A stretch of DNA of 64,000 nucleotides from contig JBHIYN010000001.1 of assembly GCA_041984235.1 (NCBI GenBank), positions 1 to 64,000 of the forward strand, written 5' to 3'. The notes under the pieces are model-generated. The model was not told the origin of the DNA and did not search any database. It saw nothing but the letters and a program-made list of their open reading frames with translations. Below, piece by piece: positions 7,650 to 15,757 of the stretch. Made by a program: the position numbers and the translations under genes. Origin of the DNA: JBHIYN01 sp041984235. Its GTDB lineage: Bacteria > Pseudomonadota > Gammaproteobacteria > Ga0077536. Position 1 is the first letter of the stretch; each line of letters begins with the position of its first letter.

Positions 7650-8884
7650 ACCATGCCGAACAGATCAACGTGCTGAAAGAGCTGATCAACCAGATCGACT
7701 CCAAGACCACCTGCGACGCGGGGCGGATACTGAAGAACCCGACCTCGTCCTACACCGACCAGGCGCTCGCCGAGCGCGAGTGGAACACCCTGTTTCAGCA
7801 GCACCCGCAGGTCATCGGCCTGTCCGGCGAGCTGCCCGGGCCGAATACCTACATCACCAACAACGATCTCGGTGCGCCGATCCTGGCGACGCGCGACAAG
7901 GACGGCCGCTTCCATGCCTTCGTCAACGCCTGCCGGCACCGCGGCGCCCAGCTCACCGAGGAGTCGCGCGGCGCGGCGCATCGCTTCACCTGCCCGTTCC
8001 ACGCCTGGACCTACGCACCGGACGGCCGGCTGATGGGCATTCGCCACGGCGAGATGTTCGGTAACCTGGACAAGTCCTGCCACGGCCTGATCGAGCTGCC
8101 GTCGCAGGAGAAGTACGGCCTGCTGGTGATCCATCCGCAGGTTGACGGCAGCCTCGACATCGACGCCCTGCTCGGCGAGAAGCTCGCCGCGGAGCTCGCC
8201 ACCTGGGAGTTCGAGAAGGCCGAGCTGGTCGGCGAATCGGTCATCGACAAGGCGCTCAACTGGAAGCTCGCCAACGACACCTTCGGCGAGAACTATCACT
8301 TCAGCACCCTGCACAGCGAGACCCTCGCCAACCTCGCGCACAGTGACTACGCGACCTACGACGAGTACGGCCGCAACCACCGCATCTGCACCGCGACCCG
8401 CTATCTCGACGTCATGCGCACCCTGCCCGAGTCGGAGTGGAACTTCGCCTTCGCCTCGCTCGCGGCCTACTACCTCTTCCCCAACGTGCAGCTCGTGTTC
8501 GTCGGCGGCATGGTGGTGGTGGTGCGCATCTACCCCGATCCCAACGACGTCGCCCACTCGGTGAGCCGCATCACCCACTTCGCCATGCCGCACGTGAAGG
8601 AGAAGCTGCCGGCGGCGGAACGCACCACCGCGGTCAAGGCCGACAACGTCTACAAGGCCGACACCACGGCGCGCATGGAGTTCGACGTGTCAGCCACCAT
8701 CGAGCTGCTGGTCAGCACGGTGGAGCACGAAGACTACGCGATGTCCGAGAAGGCGCAGGTCACCGCCTCGGGCGGCAAGCAGGATTACTTCCTCTTCGGC
8801 CGCAACGAGCCGGCGCTGCATCACTTCCACAACAACTACCGCGCCGCCCTCGGCGATCCGCCGCTGCAGGAATACATCGCCTAG
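7646..8884 (+). CDS. Rieske non-heme iron oxygenase, alpha subunit
   Basis: This 412-residue ring-hydroxylating-oxygenase-type protein has a Rieske 2Fe-2S site at Cys96, His98, Cys116 and His119 (CRHRG and CPFHAW). The mononuclear iron site is in NDTFGENYHFSTLH, with His218 and His223. It would insert oxygen into an aromatic, steroid or other hydrophobic substrate using electrons from a separate reductase. It starts with GTG at 7646, overlapping the tetR stop, with GGGGAGAA just upstream. No beta subunit, ferredoxin or reductase is adjacent, so it is either an alpha-only monooxygenase or relies on distant partners. The substrate is unknown. Confidence 0.85.
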   Translation: MNHAEQINVLKELINQIDSKTTCDAGRILKNPTSSYTDQALAEREWNTLFQQHPQVIGLSGELPGPNTYITNNDLGAPILATRDKDGRFHAFVNACRHRGAQLTEESRGAAHRFTCPFHAWTYAPDGRLMGIRHGEMFGNLDKSCHGLIELPSQEKYGLLVIHPQVDGSLDIDALLGEKLAAELATWEFEKAELVGESVIDKALNWKLANDTFGENYHFSTLHSETLANLAHSDYATYDEYGRNHRICTATRYLDVMRTLPESEWNFAFASLAAYYLFPNVQLVFVGGMVVVVRIYPDPNDVAHSVSRITHFAMPHVKEKLPAAERTTAVKADNVYKADTTARMEFDVSATIELLVSTVEHEDYAMSEKAQVTASGGKQDYFLFGRNEPALHHFHNNYRAALGDPPLQEYIA

Positions 8885-8908
8885 GCCGCGGCGCGGCCGG
8901 CGCCGCGC

Positions 8909-9286
8909 TCAGTCGCCGGCGCCGGCCAGCGGGCGCGCGAAGCTGAGCTCGTTGCCGTCCGGATCGCGCAGGTGGAAGTAGCGCTCGCCCCAGGGCGCGT
9001 CCGAGGGCGCCATCTCCGGGGTGAAGCCGGCCGCCTGCGCGCGCCGGTACATGGCGTCGACGTCGTTCACGTAGAAGATCACGCGGCCCCATAACCGCTC
9101 GGGCGGCTTGCCGCGGGCGACGTTGAGGTAGCCGGGGCCGACGCGGAAGCTGGTGAAGGGCGCGTCGGCGCCGCCGTAGATGGCCTCGAAGCCGAGCGCT
9201 TCGTAGAACGGCACAGCGCGCGCCATGTCCGTGGTGAAGAAGGTCACGGCGCTGATGCATTCGAGGGTGGCGTCGGGAGCGGGCAT
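8909..9286 (-). CDS. VOC (glyoxalase/bleomycin-resistance) family protein
   Basis: This 125-residue protein has one vicinal-oxygen-chelate fold: FFTTDMARAVPFYEALGF at the start, then RVIFYVNDVDAMYRRAQAAG and YFHLRDPDGNELSFARPL. The ATG at 9286 fits the family start; a much longer frame extending upstream on this strand is an artefact. VOC proteins include glyoxalase I, extradiol dioxygenases and resistance proteins. This short one has no assignable reaction. It is transcribed away from the secretion genes and ends 24 bases from the end of the convergent oxygenase gene. Confidence 0.8.
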   Translation of the reverse strand: MPAPDATLECISAVTFFTTDMARAVPFYEALGFEAIYGGADAPFTSFRVGPGYLNVARGKPPERLWGRVIFYVNDVDAMYRRAQAAGFTPEMAPSDAPWGERYFHLRDPDGNELSFARPLAGAGD

Positions 9287-9467
9287 GGCAGGCGGAGCGG
9301 GGCGGTGAGGGTGCCAGTATACGCACCCGCCTGCGCCGCGCGCCGGGCCGCGTTCGGGAGATCTTCCGGTGCGGCATAGCGCCTGCGCCGGCGGGCACGG
9401 TGGCGCTGGCGATACCGGTGCCGCCGCGGCAGTCTGAGCGGCGTGTTTGATTTCCCGGGGAGACGCC

Positions 9468-11609
9468 ATGGACGGCGCACCCGCGGCCGACAGCGACGCC
9501 AGGGACAGCGGACTCGCGAGTCTGGTCGTCGTCGCGCGCCTGCACCAGCTTGCCGCCGACCCGGCCCAGCTCGCGCACCGTTTCGGCAGCAGCGCCAGCC
9601 CGCTGGACGCAACCGCGCTGGTGCGCGCCGCGCGCTGGTTGGGTCTCAAAGCGCGCCGCGTCGAGTCAGGTCCGGCACGCCTGGCGACGACGCCGCTGCC
9701 GGCCCTGGCGCGCACCAACGACGGCGCGTGGCTGGTGCTGGCCGCGCACAGACCCGACGCGGTACTGGTCCAGCGCGGTGGCGAGACAGCGCCGGTGGTG
9801 CTGCCGCTGGCGGCGTTCTCGGCGGTCTGGTCCGGCGAGCTGATCCTCGTCGCCCGGCGCCAGGCGCGTGCCGGTTCGCAGGCGTTCGGCTTTGCCTGGT
9901 TCGTGCCGTTCATCCTCAGGTACCGCCGCTACCTGCTCGAGGTGCTGGCCGCCTCGCTGTTGCTGCAGGTGCTGGCGCTGGTCACGCCGCTGTTCTTCCA
10001 GGTCGTGATCGACAAGGTGCTGGTTCATCGCGGCCTGACCACGCTCGACCTCATCGCGCTGGGGCTGCTGCTGGTGTCGTTGTTCGAGGTCGTGCTCGGC
10101 GGTCTGCGCACCTACGTGCTGGCACACACCACCAACCGCATCGACGTGGCCCTCGGCAGCGCGCTGTTCGAGCACCTGCTGCGACTGCCGCTGGCCTGGT
10201 TCGCGGTGCGCCGGGTAGGGGACAGTGTGGCGCGCGTGCGTGAGCTCGAAACCCTGCGTGGCTTCATCACCGGCAGTTCGTTGACGGTACTGGTCGACAG
10301 CCTCTTCACCGGCGTGTTCCTGGTCGTCCTGTACGCGTTCAGCCCGCTGCTGACCGCGGTGGTGGCGGCGACCATTCCGCTCTACGTGCTGCTCGCGCTG
10401 GGCCTGACACCGCCGCTGCGCGCGCGCCTGAACGAGAAGTTCGAACGCGGCGCGGACAACCACGCGTTCCTGGTCGAGACCGTGGGCGGTATGCGCACGC
10501 TGAAGGGCGCGGCGGTCGAGCCCGCGCTGCAGCGGCGCTTCGAGGAGCGCCTGGCGGCTTACGTCAGCGCGGCCTTCCGCAGCACCACCCTGGGCGCGTT
10601 CGCCAACCAGGCAGCGGCGCTGATCAACAAGCTGATGGTGTTCGGCATCCTGTGGCTCGGCGCGCACCGGGTGATGGACGGCGCGCTGTCGGTCGGCCAG
10701 CTGGTCGCGTTCAACATGCTGGCGGGCCGGGTCTCCGGGCCAATCCTGCGCCTGGTGCAGCTGTGGCAGGACTTCCAGCAGGCCGGGATCTCGCTGCGTC
10801 GCCTCGGCGATGTCCTCGACGCGACGCCGGAGCCGGCGCACCGGCCGGGCCGCGGCTCGCTGCCGGCGCTGGCCGGGGCGGTGCGCTTCGAAGCCGTGCA
10901 CTTCCGCTATCGCCCGCAGGGACCGGACGTGCTGCGCAGGCTGGACCTGGCGGTAAGCGCCGGCGAGGTGATCGGGATCGTCGGCCGCTCGGGTTCGGGC
11001 AAGAGCACGCTGGCGGCCCTGCTGCAGCGCCTCTACGTACCGCAGGGCGGGCGCGTGCTGGTCGACGGCGTCGATCTCGCCCTGCTCGATCCGGCATGGC
11101 TGCGGCGGCAGCTTGGCGTGGTGCCGCAGGAAGCGCTGCTGTTCAACCGCACGGTGCGCGAGAACATCGCCCTGGCCGATCCGGCGCTGCCGCTGGAGCG
11201 GGTGGTGAGCGCCGCGCGCCTGGCCGGCGCGCACGAGTTCGTGCTCGATCTGCCCGATGGCTACGACAGCCTGGTCGGCGAGGGCGGCGCCAACCTGTCC
11301 GGCGGCCAGCGCCAGCGCCTGGCGCTGGCCCGCGCGCTGGTCGGTGAGCCGCGCATCCTGGTCCTGGACGAAGCCACCAGCGCGCTCGACTACGAGTCGG
11401 AGGCCGTCATCCAGCGCAACATGCGCGAGATCTGCGCGGGGCGCACGGTCTTCATCATCGCGCACCGGCTGTCCGCAGTGCGCCCGGCCGGCCGCATCCT
11501 GGTGCTGGACGAGGGCCGCATCCTGGAGCAGGGGCCACACGAGACCCTGCTCGCGGCCGGCGGTTACTACGCCGGCCTCTACCGCCAGCAGCGCGGCGTG
11601 CCGGCCTGA
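9468..11609 (+). CDS. type I secretion ABC transporter with C39-like domain (HlyB/LapB type)
   Basis: This 713-residue transporter has three parts. The N-terminal C39-like domain (about 1-130) has no catalytic cysteine; SGLASLVVVARLHQLAA replaces the Cys motif, so it should bind rather than cleave substrate. A six-helix membrane domain and an ATPase domain follow (Walker A GRSGSGKST, signature LSGGQRQRLALARAL, Walker B ILVLDEATSALD). The ATG at 9468 follows GGGGAGA; an upstream TTG (9447) is less likely. With the HlyD adaptor three bases downstream it forms two of the three parts of a type I exporter. The outer-membrane TolC part is not in the window. The likely cargo is the RTX protein at 15735-24002. 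Confidence 0.9.
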   Translation: MDGAPAADSDARDSGLASLVVVARLHQLAADPAQLAHRFGSSASPLDATALVRAARWLGLKARRVESGPARLATTPLPALARTNDGAWLVLAAHRPDAVLVQRGGETAPVVLPLAAFSAVWSGELILVARRQARAGSQAFGFAWFVPFILRYRRYLLEVLAASLLLQVLALVTPLFFQVVIDKVLVHRGLTTLDLIALGLLLVSLFEVVLGGLRTYVLAHTTNRIDVALGSALFEHLLRLPLAWFAVRRVGDSVARVRELETLRGFITGSSLTVLVDSLFTGVFLVVLYAFSPLLTAVVAATIPLYVLLALGLTPPLRARLNEKFERGADNHAFLVETVGGMRTLKGAAVEPALQRRFEERLAAYVSAAFRSTTLGAFANQAAALINKLMVFGILWLGAHRVMDGALSVGQLVAFNMLAGRVSGPILRLVQLWQDFQQAGISLRRLGDVLDATPEPAHRPGRGSLPALAGAVRFEAVHFRYRPQGPDVLRRLDLAVSAGEVIGIVGRSGSGKSTLAALLQRLYVPQGGRVLVDGVDLALLDPAWLRRQLGVVPQEALLFNRTVRENIALADPALPLERVVSAARLAGAHEFVLDLPDGYDSLVGEGGANLSGGQRQRLALARALVGEPRILVLDEATSALDYESEAVIQRNMREICAGRTVFIIAHRLSAVRPAGRILVLDEGRILEQGPHETLLAAGGYYAGLYRQQRGVPA

Positions 11610-11612
11610 GGC

Positions 11613-12905
11613 ATGCCCGCACGCGCCGCCGAGCTCGCGTTCCTGCCGGCCGCGCTGGAGGTCGAGCGCACGCCGCCGCTGCCGGCCGCACGGATACTGC
11701 TGTGGACGATGCTGGGCTGCGTGCTGGTCGCGGTGGCCTGGGCCTGCCTGGGCGAGGTGGACGTGGTCGCGGTGGCACCCGGGCGCGTGGTGCCGGCCGG
11801 GCGGGTCAAGCCGGTGCAGGCGGCGGTGACCGGCAGCGTGCGTACCATCGCGGTGGCCGAGGGCGATGCCGTGCGCGCGGGCCAGTTGCTGGTTGCGCTC
11901 GACGACACTGCCGCGCGCGCCGACCTCGAACGCCTGCAGGCCGAACGGCATTTCGTCGCCGACGAGCACCGGCGGCTGACGGCCCTGCTCGAACGCGTGA
12001 CCGGCGCCGCGCGCGCGACGGAGTTGCGCCCGGCGCTGGCCCTGCGCGTGGCGCGCGAGTTCGCAAGCTTCGATGCCGAGCGCCGCGCACTGGCCGCCGC
12101 GCGCGACGAGGCTGCCGCCGAGCGTGCCGCGCTGGCCGCCGGGATCGCGCGGATCGACGCCGTGCTGCCGCTGGTCGAGGAGCGCGCGGCGGCCTACGCG
12201 ACCCTCGCGGCGCGGGCGCAGGCGGCGCGCGTGCAGTGGCTGGAGATCGAGCAGAGCCGCCTGACCCACGTCCACGAGCGCGCCGGGCTGGCCGCACGCC
12301 ACGCGGCTGCCGGCGCGGCCGAAGCGCGCGCGGTGCGCCGCCTGGCCGCGCACGTGAGCGGCGCCGAGGCGCGCTGGCGGGCCGAGCGTGCGGCGGCCGG
12401 CCAGCGCCTGGACACTCTTGCCAGCGACATCGACAAGGCACAGCGGCGTGGCCGCGAGCTGCGCCTGCTGGCGCCGGTCGACGGCAGCGTGCAGCAGCTC
12501 GCGGTGTTCAGCGCGGACGCGGTGGTCACGGCGGGGCAGGTCCTCATGCGGGTGGTGCCCGCGGCACCGGGCCTGGAAGTGGAAGCCCGCGTGCTGAACA
12601 AGGACAGTGGCTTCGTGCGCGCCGGGCAGGCGGCGGTGATCAAGGTCGAGACCTATCCGTTCACCCGCCACGGCACCCTGGCCGGGACCATCGCCGGCAT
12701 CTCGCGCGACGCCATAAACGACGAGCAGGCCGGCCCGGTTTACCTCGCGCGCGTCGTGCCCACCGCGCGCACGCTTGCCGGCGGTGAGCCGCTGGCTGCC
12801 GGCATGGCGGTGAGCGTGGAAGTGGATCTCGGCCGGCGTCGCCTGATCGAGTTCCTGCTCGGCCCCCTGCTGCGCTACCGCGACGAGGGCTTCACCGAGC
12901 GCTGA
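11613..12905 (+). CDS. HlyD-family periplasmic adaptor of type I secretion
   Basis: This 430-residue membrane-fusion protein has one N-terminal membrane helix (ILLWTMLGCVLVAVAWACL), a lipoyl/barrel-sandwich half (PGRVVPAGRVKPVQA), a long Ala/Arg/Glu-rich coiled coil, and the second half with beta-barrel (LLAPVDGSVQQLAVFSADAV). It bridges the ABC transporter encoded just upstream and a TolC-type outer-membrane channel. The extreme Ala/Arg richness produces very long shadow frames on the opposite strand. Almost certainly co-transcribed with the transporter. Confidence 0.9.
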   Translation: MPARAAELAFLPAALEVERTPPLPAARILLWTMLGCVLVAVAWACLGEVDVVAVAPGRVVPAGRVKPVQAAVTGSVRTIAVAEGDAVRAGQLLVALDDTAARADLERLQAERHFVADEHRRLTALLERVTGAARATELRPALALRVAREFASFDAERRALAAARDEAAAERAALAAGIARIDAVLPLVEERAAAYATLAARAQAARVQWLEIEQSRLTHVHERAGLAARHAAAGAAEARAVRRLAAHVSGAEARWRAERAAAGQRLDTLASDIDKAQRRGRELRLLAPVDGSVQQLAVFSADAVVTAGQVLMRVVPAAPGLEVEARVLNKDSGFVRAGQAAVIKVETYPFTRHGTLAGTIAGISRDAINDEQAGPVYLARVVPTARTLAGGEPLAAGMAVSVEVDLGRRRLIEFLLGPLLRYRDEGFTER

Positions 12906-12922
12906 GCCGGGCGGCGGTCATC

Positions 12923-12960
12923 GTCACCGACTTGTCACCCGCGGGTCACCCGTTCGTCAT
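12923..12960 (+). promoter_or_regulatory. putative PhoB box: four GTCA repeats at 11-base spacing
   Basis: GTCA occurs at 12923, 12934, 12945 and 12956, each in a 7-mer of the type TNGTCAC or close to it (TCGTCAC, TTGTCAC, GGGTCAC, TCGTCAT) separated by 4 bases. This is the architecture of the Pho box (CTGTCAT-N4-CTGTCAT). A weak -10, TAGCCT, follows at 12971-12976, about 10 bases after the last repeat, as in PhoB-activated promoters. The target is the secreted protein at 13024. Confidence 0.6.
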
Positions 12961-13023
12961 GCGCGGCCCCTAGCCTGAGCGCGGCTCATCCCGCCGCATC
13001 AACAACGAACCAGGAGGAACTCC

Positions 13024-14661
13024 ATGAAGCTCATGGTAGGCAAGACCGTGCTCGCCGTCTGCGTGGCCGCCGCCGTGTCCGGCGCCGAGGCCGGCAATTA
13101 TCGTCACGACCCCGTTACCAGCGTCAGCGCGAACGCGCCGATCGAGCTCGCTGTCGCCGGCACCTACGCCTCCGGCGTGTTCGACGAGGGCGCAGCCGAG
13201 ATCTCCGCCTACGACCCCCGCAGCCGCCGCCTGTTCGTGACCAATGCCAACGCCAACAGCGTCGACGTGCTCGACATCCGCAACCCGCGCAAGCCGCGCC
13301 TGCTGTTCACTATCGACCTCGCGGATTTTGGCGACGGCGTGAACTCGGTCGCGGTCAGCGACGGCGTGGTCGCGGTCGCGGTCGAGGCCGATCCGAAACA
13401 GGACCCGGGTAGCGTGGTGTTCTTCGACACCCGCGGACGCTACCTGAACGACGTCACCGTCGGCGCGCTGCCGGACATGCTGACCTTCACCCCGGACGGC
13501 ACCCGCGTGCTGGTCGCCAACGAGGGCGAGCCGGACGACGACTACCTGGTCGACCCGGAAGGTACCGTCAGCATCATCGACATCAGCGCCGGGATCGGCG
13601 CGGCCAGCGTCACCGAGGTCAACTTCCAGGCATACAACGGCTTCGATCTCACCCCGATCCGGATCTTCGGCCCCGGCGCCAGCGTGGCCCAGGATCTCGA
13701 GCCCGAGTACATCGCCGTCTCGTCCGATTCCAGCACCGCCTGGGTCACGCTGCAGGAGGCCAACGCGATCGCCGTGATCGACGTCGACAACGCGCTGGTC
13801 ACCGATCTCGTGCCGCTCGGCACCAAGGATCACGGCGTGATCCAGAACGCGATCGACGCCAGCAACCGCGACGACGGCATCAACCTGAAAGCCTGGCCGG
13901 TGGTCGGCATGTACCAGCCGGACGCCATTGCCGCCTACGAGGTCGACGGCGAGACCTATCTCGTCACCGCCAACGAGGGCGATTCGCGCGACTACGACGG
14001 CTTCAGCGAGGAAGCGCGTATCGGCGACGTCAACGACGACTTCCTGGTCGACCCGGCCGCCTACCCGGACCTCGCCCTGCTCACCGACGACGCGCGCCTC
14101 GGCCGCCTCAACATGACCACCGCCACCGGCGACACCGATCTCGACGGCGACATCGATGTCCTGCACGTCTACGGCGGGCGCTCGTTCTCGATCCTGAACG
14201 CGGCCGGCGAGATGGTCTACGACAGCGGCTCGGAGCTCGAGCGCATCCTGGCCGACGTGCTGCCGGAGGAGTTCAACGCGACCAACGACGAGAACGGCAG
14301 TTTCGACGGCCGCAGCGACGACAAGGGCCCCGAGCCCGAGGGCGTGACGGTGGGCGAGATCGGCGGGCGGCACTATGCCTTCATCGGCCTCGAGCGCATC
14401 GGCGGCATCATGGTCTACGACGTCTCCAACCCGATCGCGCCGCGCTTCGTGCAGTACATCAACAACCGCGATTTCGCCGGTGACGCCGAGGCCGGCACCG
14501 CCGGCGACCTCGGCCCCGAGGGCCTGACTTTCATCCCCGCGCGGCACCGCGGCCAGCAGCCGATGCTGGCGGTGACCAACGAGATCAGCGGTACCACCAC
14601 CGTGTACACCATCAGCGTGCGTGGCGGGCACGGCCGTCACGGCGGGCACGGGCGCGACTGA
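13024..14661 (+). CDS. secreted choice-of-anchor I / phytase-like beta-propeller protein
   Basis: This 545-residue protein has a signal peptide (MKLMVGKTVLAVCVAAAVSG). The body matches the choice-of-anchor I type propeller: LAVAGTYASGVFDEGAAEI, RRLFVTNANANSVDVLDI, VGALPDMLTFTPDGTRVLVA and NEGEPDDDYLVDPEGTVSI. It ends in a His/Gly-rich tail. Such proteins are often annotated as alkaline-phosphatase- or phytase-like, but a catalytic site cannot be assigned here. A strong AGGAGGAA precedes the ATG. A probable Pho box 60-100 bases upstream suggests induction on phosphate starvation, which agrees with a phosphate-scavenging role. That role is inference. Confidence 0.75.
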   Translation: MKLMVGKTVLAVCVAAAVSGAEAGNYRHDPVTSVSANAPIELAVAGTYASGVFDEGAAEISAYDPRSRRLFVTNANANSVDVLDIRNPRKPRLLFTIDLADFGDGVNSVAVSDGVVAVAVEADPKQDPGSVVFFDTRGRYLNDVTVGALPDMLTFTPDGTRVLVANEGEPDDDYLVDPEGTVSIIDISAGIGAASVTEVNFQAYNGFDLTPIRIFGPGASVAQDLEPEYIAVSSDSSTAWVTLQEANAIAVIDVDNALVTDLVPLGTKDHGVIQNAIDASNRDDGINLKAWPVVGMYQPDAIAAYEVDGETYLVTANEGDSRDYDGFSEEARIGDVNDDFLVDPAAYPDLALLTDDARLGRLNMTTATGDTDLDGDIDVLHVYGGRSFSILNAAGEMVYDSGSELERILADVLPEEFNATNDENGSFDGRSDDKGPEPEGVTVGEIGGRHYAFIGLERIGGIMVYDVSNPIAPRFVQYINNRDFAGDAEAGTAGDLGPEGLTFIPARHRGQQPMLAVTNEISGTTTVYTISVRGGHGRHGGHGRD

Positions 14662-14932
14662 GGCGCAGCAGGTCCGACGCGCAGCCGGCGGGCCGATGGC
14701 GGCTCGCCGGCTGCACGATCTGCCGGTCGATGAATCTGACCCCGGCGCAACGCGCCAGCGCTTACCGGCGAAAGCCGCGGCTTACGACGGGAGGTTTTCC
14801 CGTGCGCACCGATCGCGGCCGCCCGGCGCGATGAGCGCAGCAGTTCTTCGCTAGCCTTTAGCTGCGGCAGGCATACCGTCTGCCGGCGGGTCGGGCGGAG
14901 GGCGCGATGGACACGATAGGGGCGCGGCGGGC

Positions 14933-15757
14933 ATGAGCGTTCGCAACGGCTACCTGGCCGTCGCCGTGCTCGTCATGCTGGTACTGATCGCGGGCACCGA
15001 TCGCGGTCCCGGCATCTACGCGGTCTTCGGTGTGCCCTACTACAGCCTCGGCCTGGTCGAGGGTTTCGCCCAGCTGGTGGCGCTGCTCGCTTTCGGTATC
15101 GCGCTGGCGCGCGAGCGCAAGCGCAGCGGCTGGGCCTATCTCGGCGCGGTGTGCCGAACGACGCTCGTGGTGGTGCTGGTGTGGGAGATGATCTGGAACC
15201 TCGACATTCTCTACATCACGGCGAAGGCGAATTACCTGTGTCGGAACGAGGCGAAGGTGCGTGTCTACCGATCGGTGCGTGCGCCGGGCATGGCCGGACT
15301 GATCGACACGCGGTACTGGACTGATTACGGATTCAGCTACATCGAAAACGGTGCCGTTCTTGGGCGGGACAAGGCCGTAGCGGAACGAAGCTATTTGGAA
15401 AACGGCGCTGTTGTTGTGAAGCGTGCGAGTAAATTCGAAAGTCCGGTCGCTTTAAAACAGACCACCAATCGGCCACACAGTTACGGGCTGACAGTCAGCA
15501 TCGATCGCATAGTCGAGATGTCATCTAGCGACGTACTGGGCGAACGAACGGCATTCGGCATCCTGCCGGGTTTTTTCGAACGTGTGCTAATGAGTTTTAT
15601 CCCGGGCGCCCGCTCACCGTGGCGCTGCCGAGCGAGGCGGGGACCGACGCCGCGGTTTCCGGATGGCGCCCCCGTCTCTTTGACCGAATTCATCAAGATG
15701 ACTGTCAAACCACCGGTACAAGGAGTGTACCCGCATGACAATAAAGGAGTTCTATGA
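14933..15757 (+). CDS. membrane protein of unknown function upstream of the RTX gene
   Basis: I do not recognise this 274-residue protein. It has three hydrophobic segments in the first 90 residues (LAVAVLVMLVLIAG, LVEGFAQLVALLAFGIALA, TTLVVVLVWEMIWNLDILYI), then a soluble part with an internal duplication (IENGAVLGRDKAVAERSYLENGAVV). From about 15250 to 15600 its base composition is clearly lower in GC than the neighbours. Near 15600 the character of the protein changes to Arg/Pro-rich, and another frame reads more naturally, so a frameshift is possible and the C-terminal 50 residues are doubtful. Its end overlaps the RTX start by 23 bases. Confidence 0.55.
   Translation: MSVRNGYLAVAVLVMLVLIAGTDRGPGIYAVFGVPYYSLGLVEGFAQLVALLAFGIALARERKRSGWAYLGAVCRTTLVVVLVWEMIWNLDILYITAKANYLCRNEAKVRVYRSVRAPGMAGLIDTRYWTDYGFSYIENGAVLGRDKAVAERSYLENGAVVVKRASKFESPVALKQTTNRPHSYGLTVSIDRIVEMSSSDVLGERTAFGILPGFFERVLMSFIPGARSPWRCRARRGPTPRFPDGAPVSLTEFIKMTVKPPVQGVYPHDNKGVL

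Noticed and set aside
8909..9913. 334-codon minus-strand frame containing the VOC protein
   Set aside because: Only the part from ATG 9286 shows the VOC fold; the upstream extension is antisense to the secretion transporter.
9666..12671. 1001-codon open frame on the minus strand opposite the type I secretion genes
   Set aside because: It is antisense to two well-supported genes, lacks any domain and has a His/Gln/Arg-rich composition typical of reverse-strand GC-driven frames.
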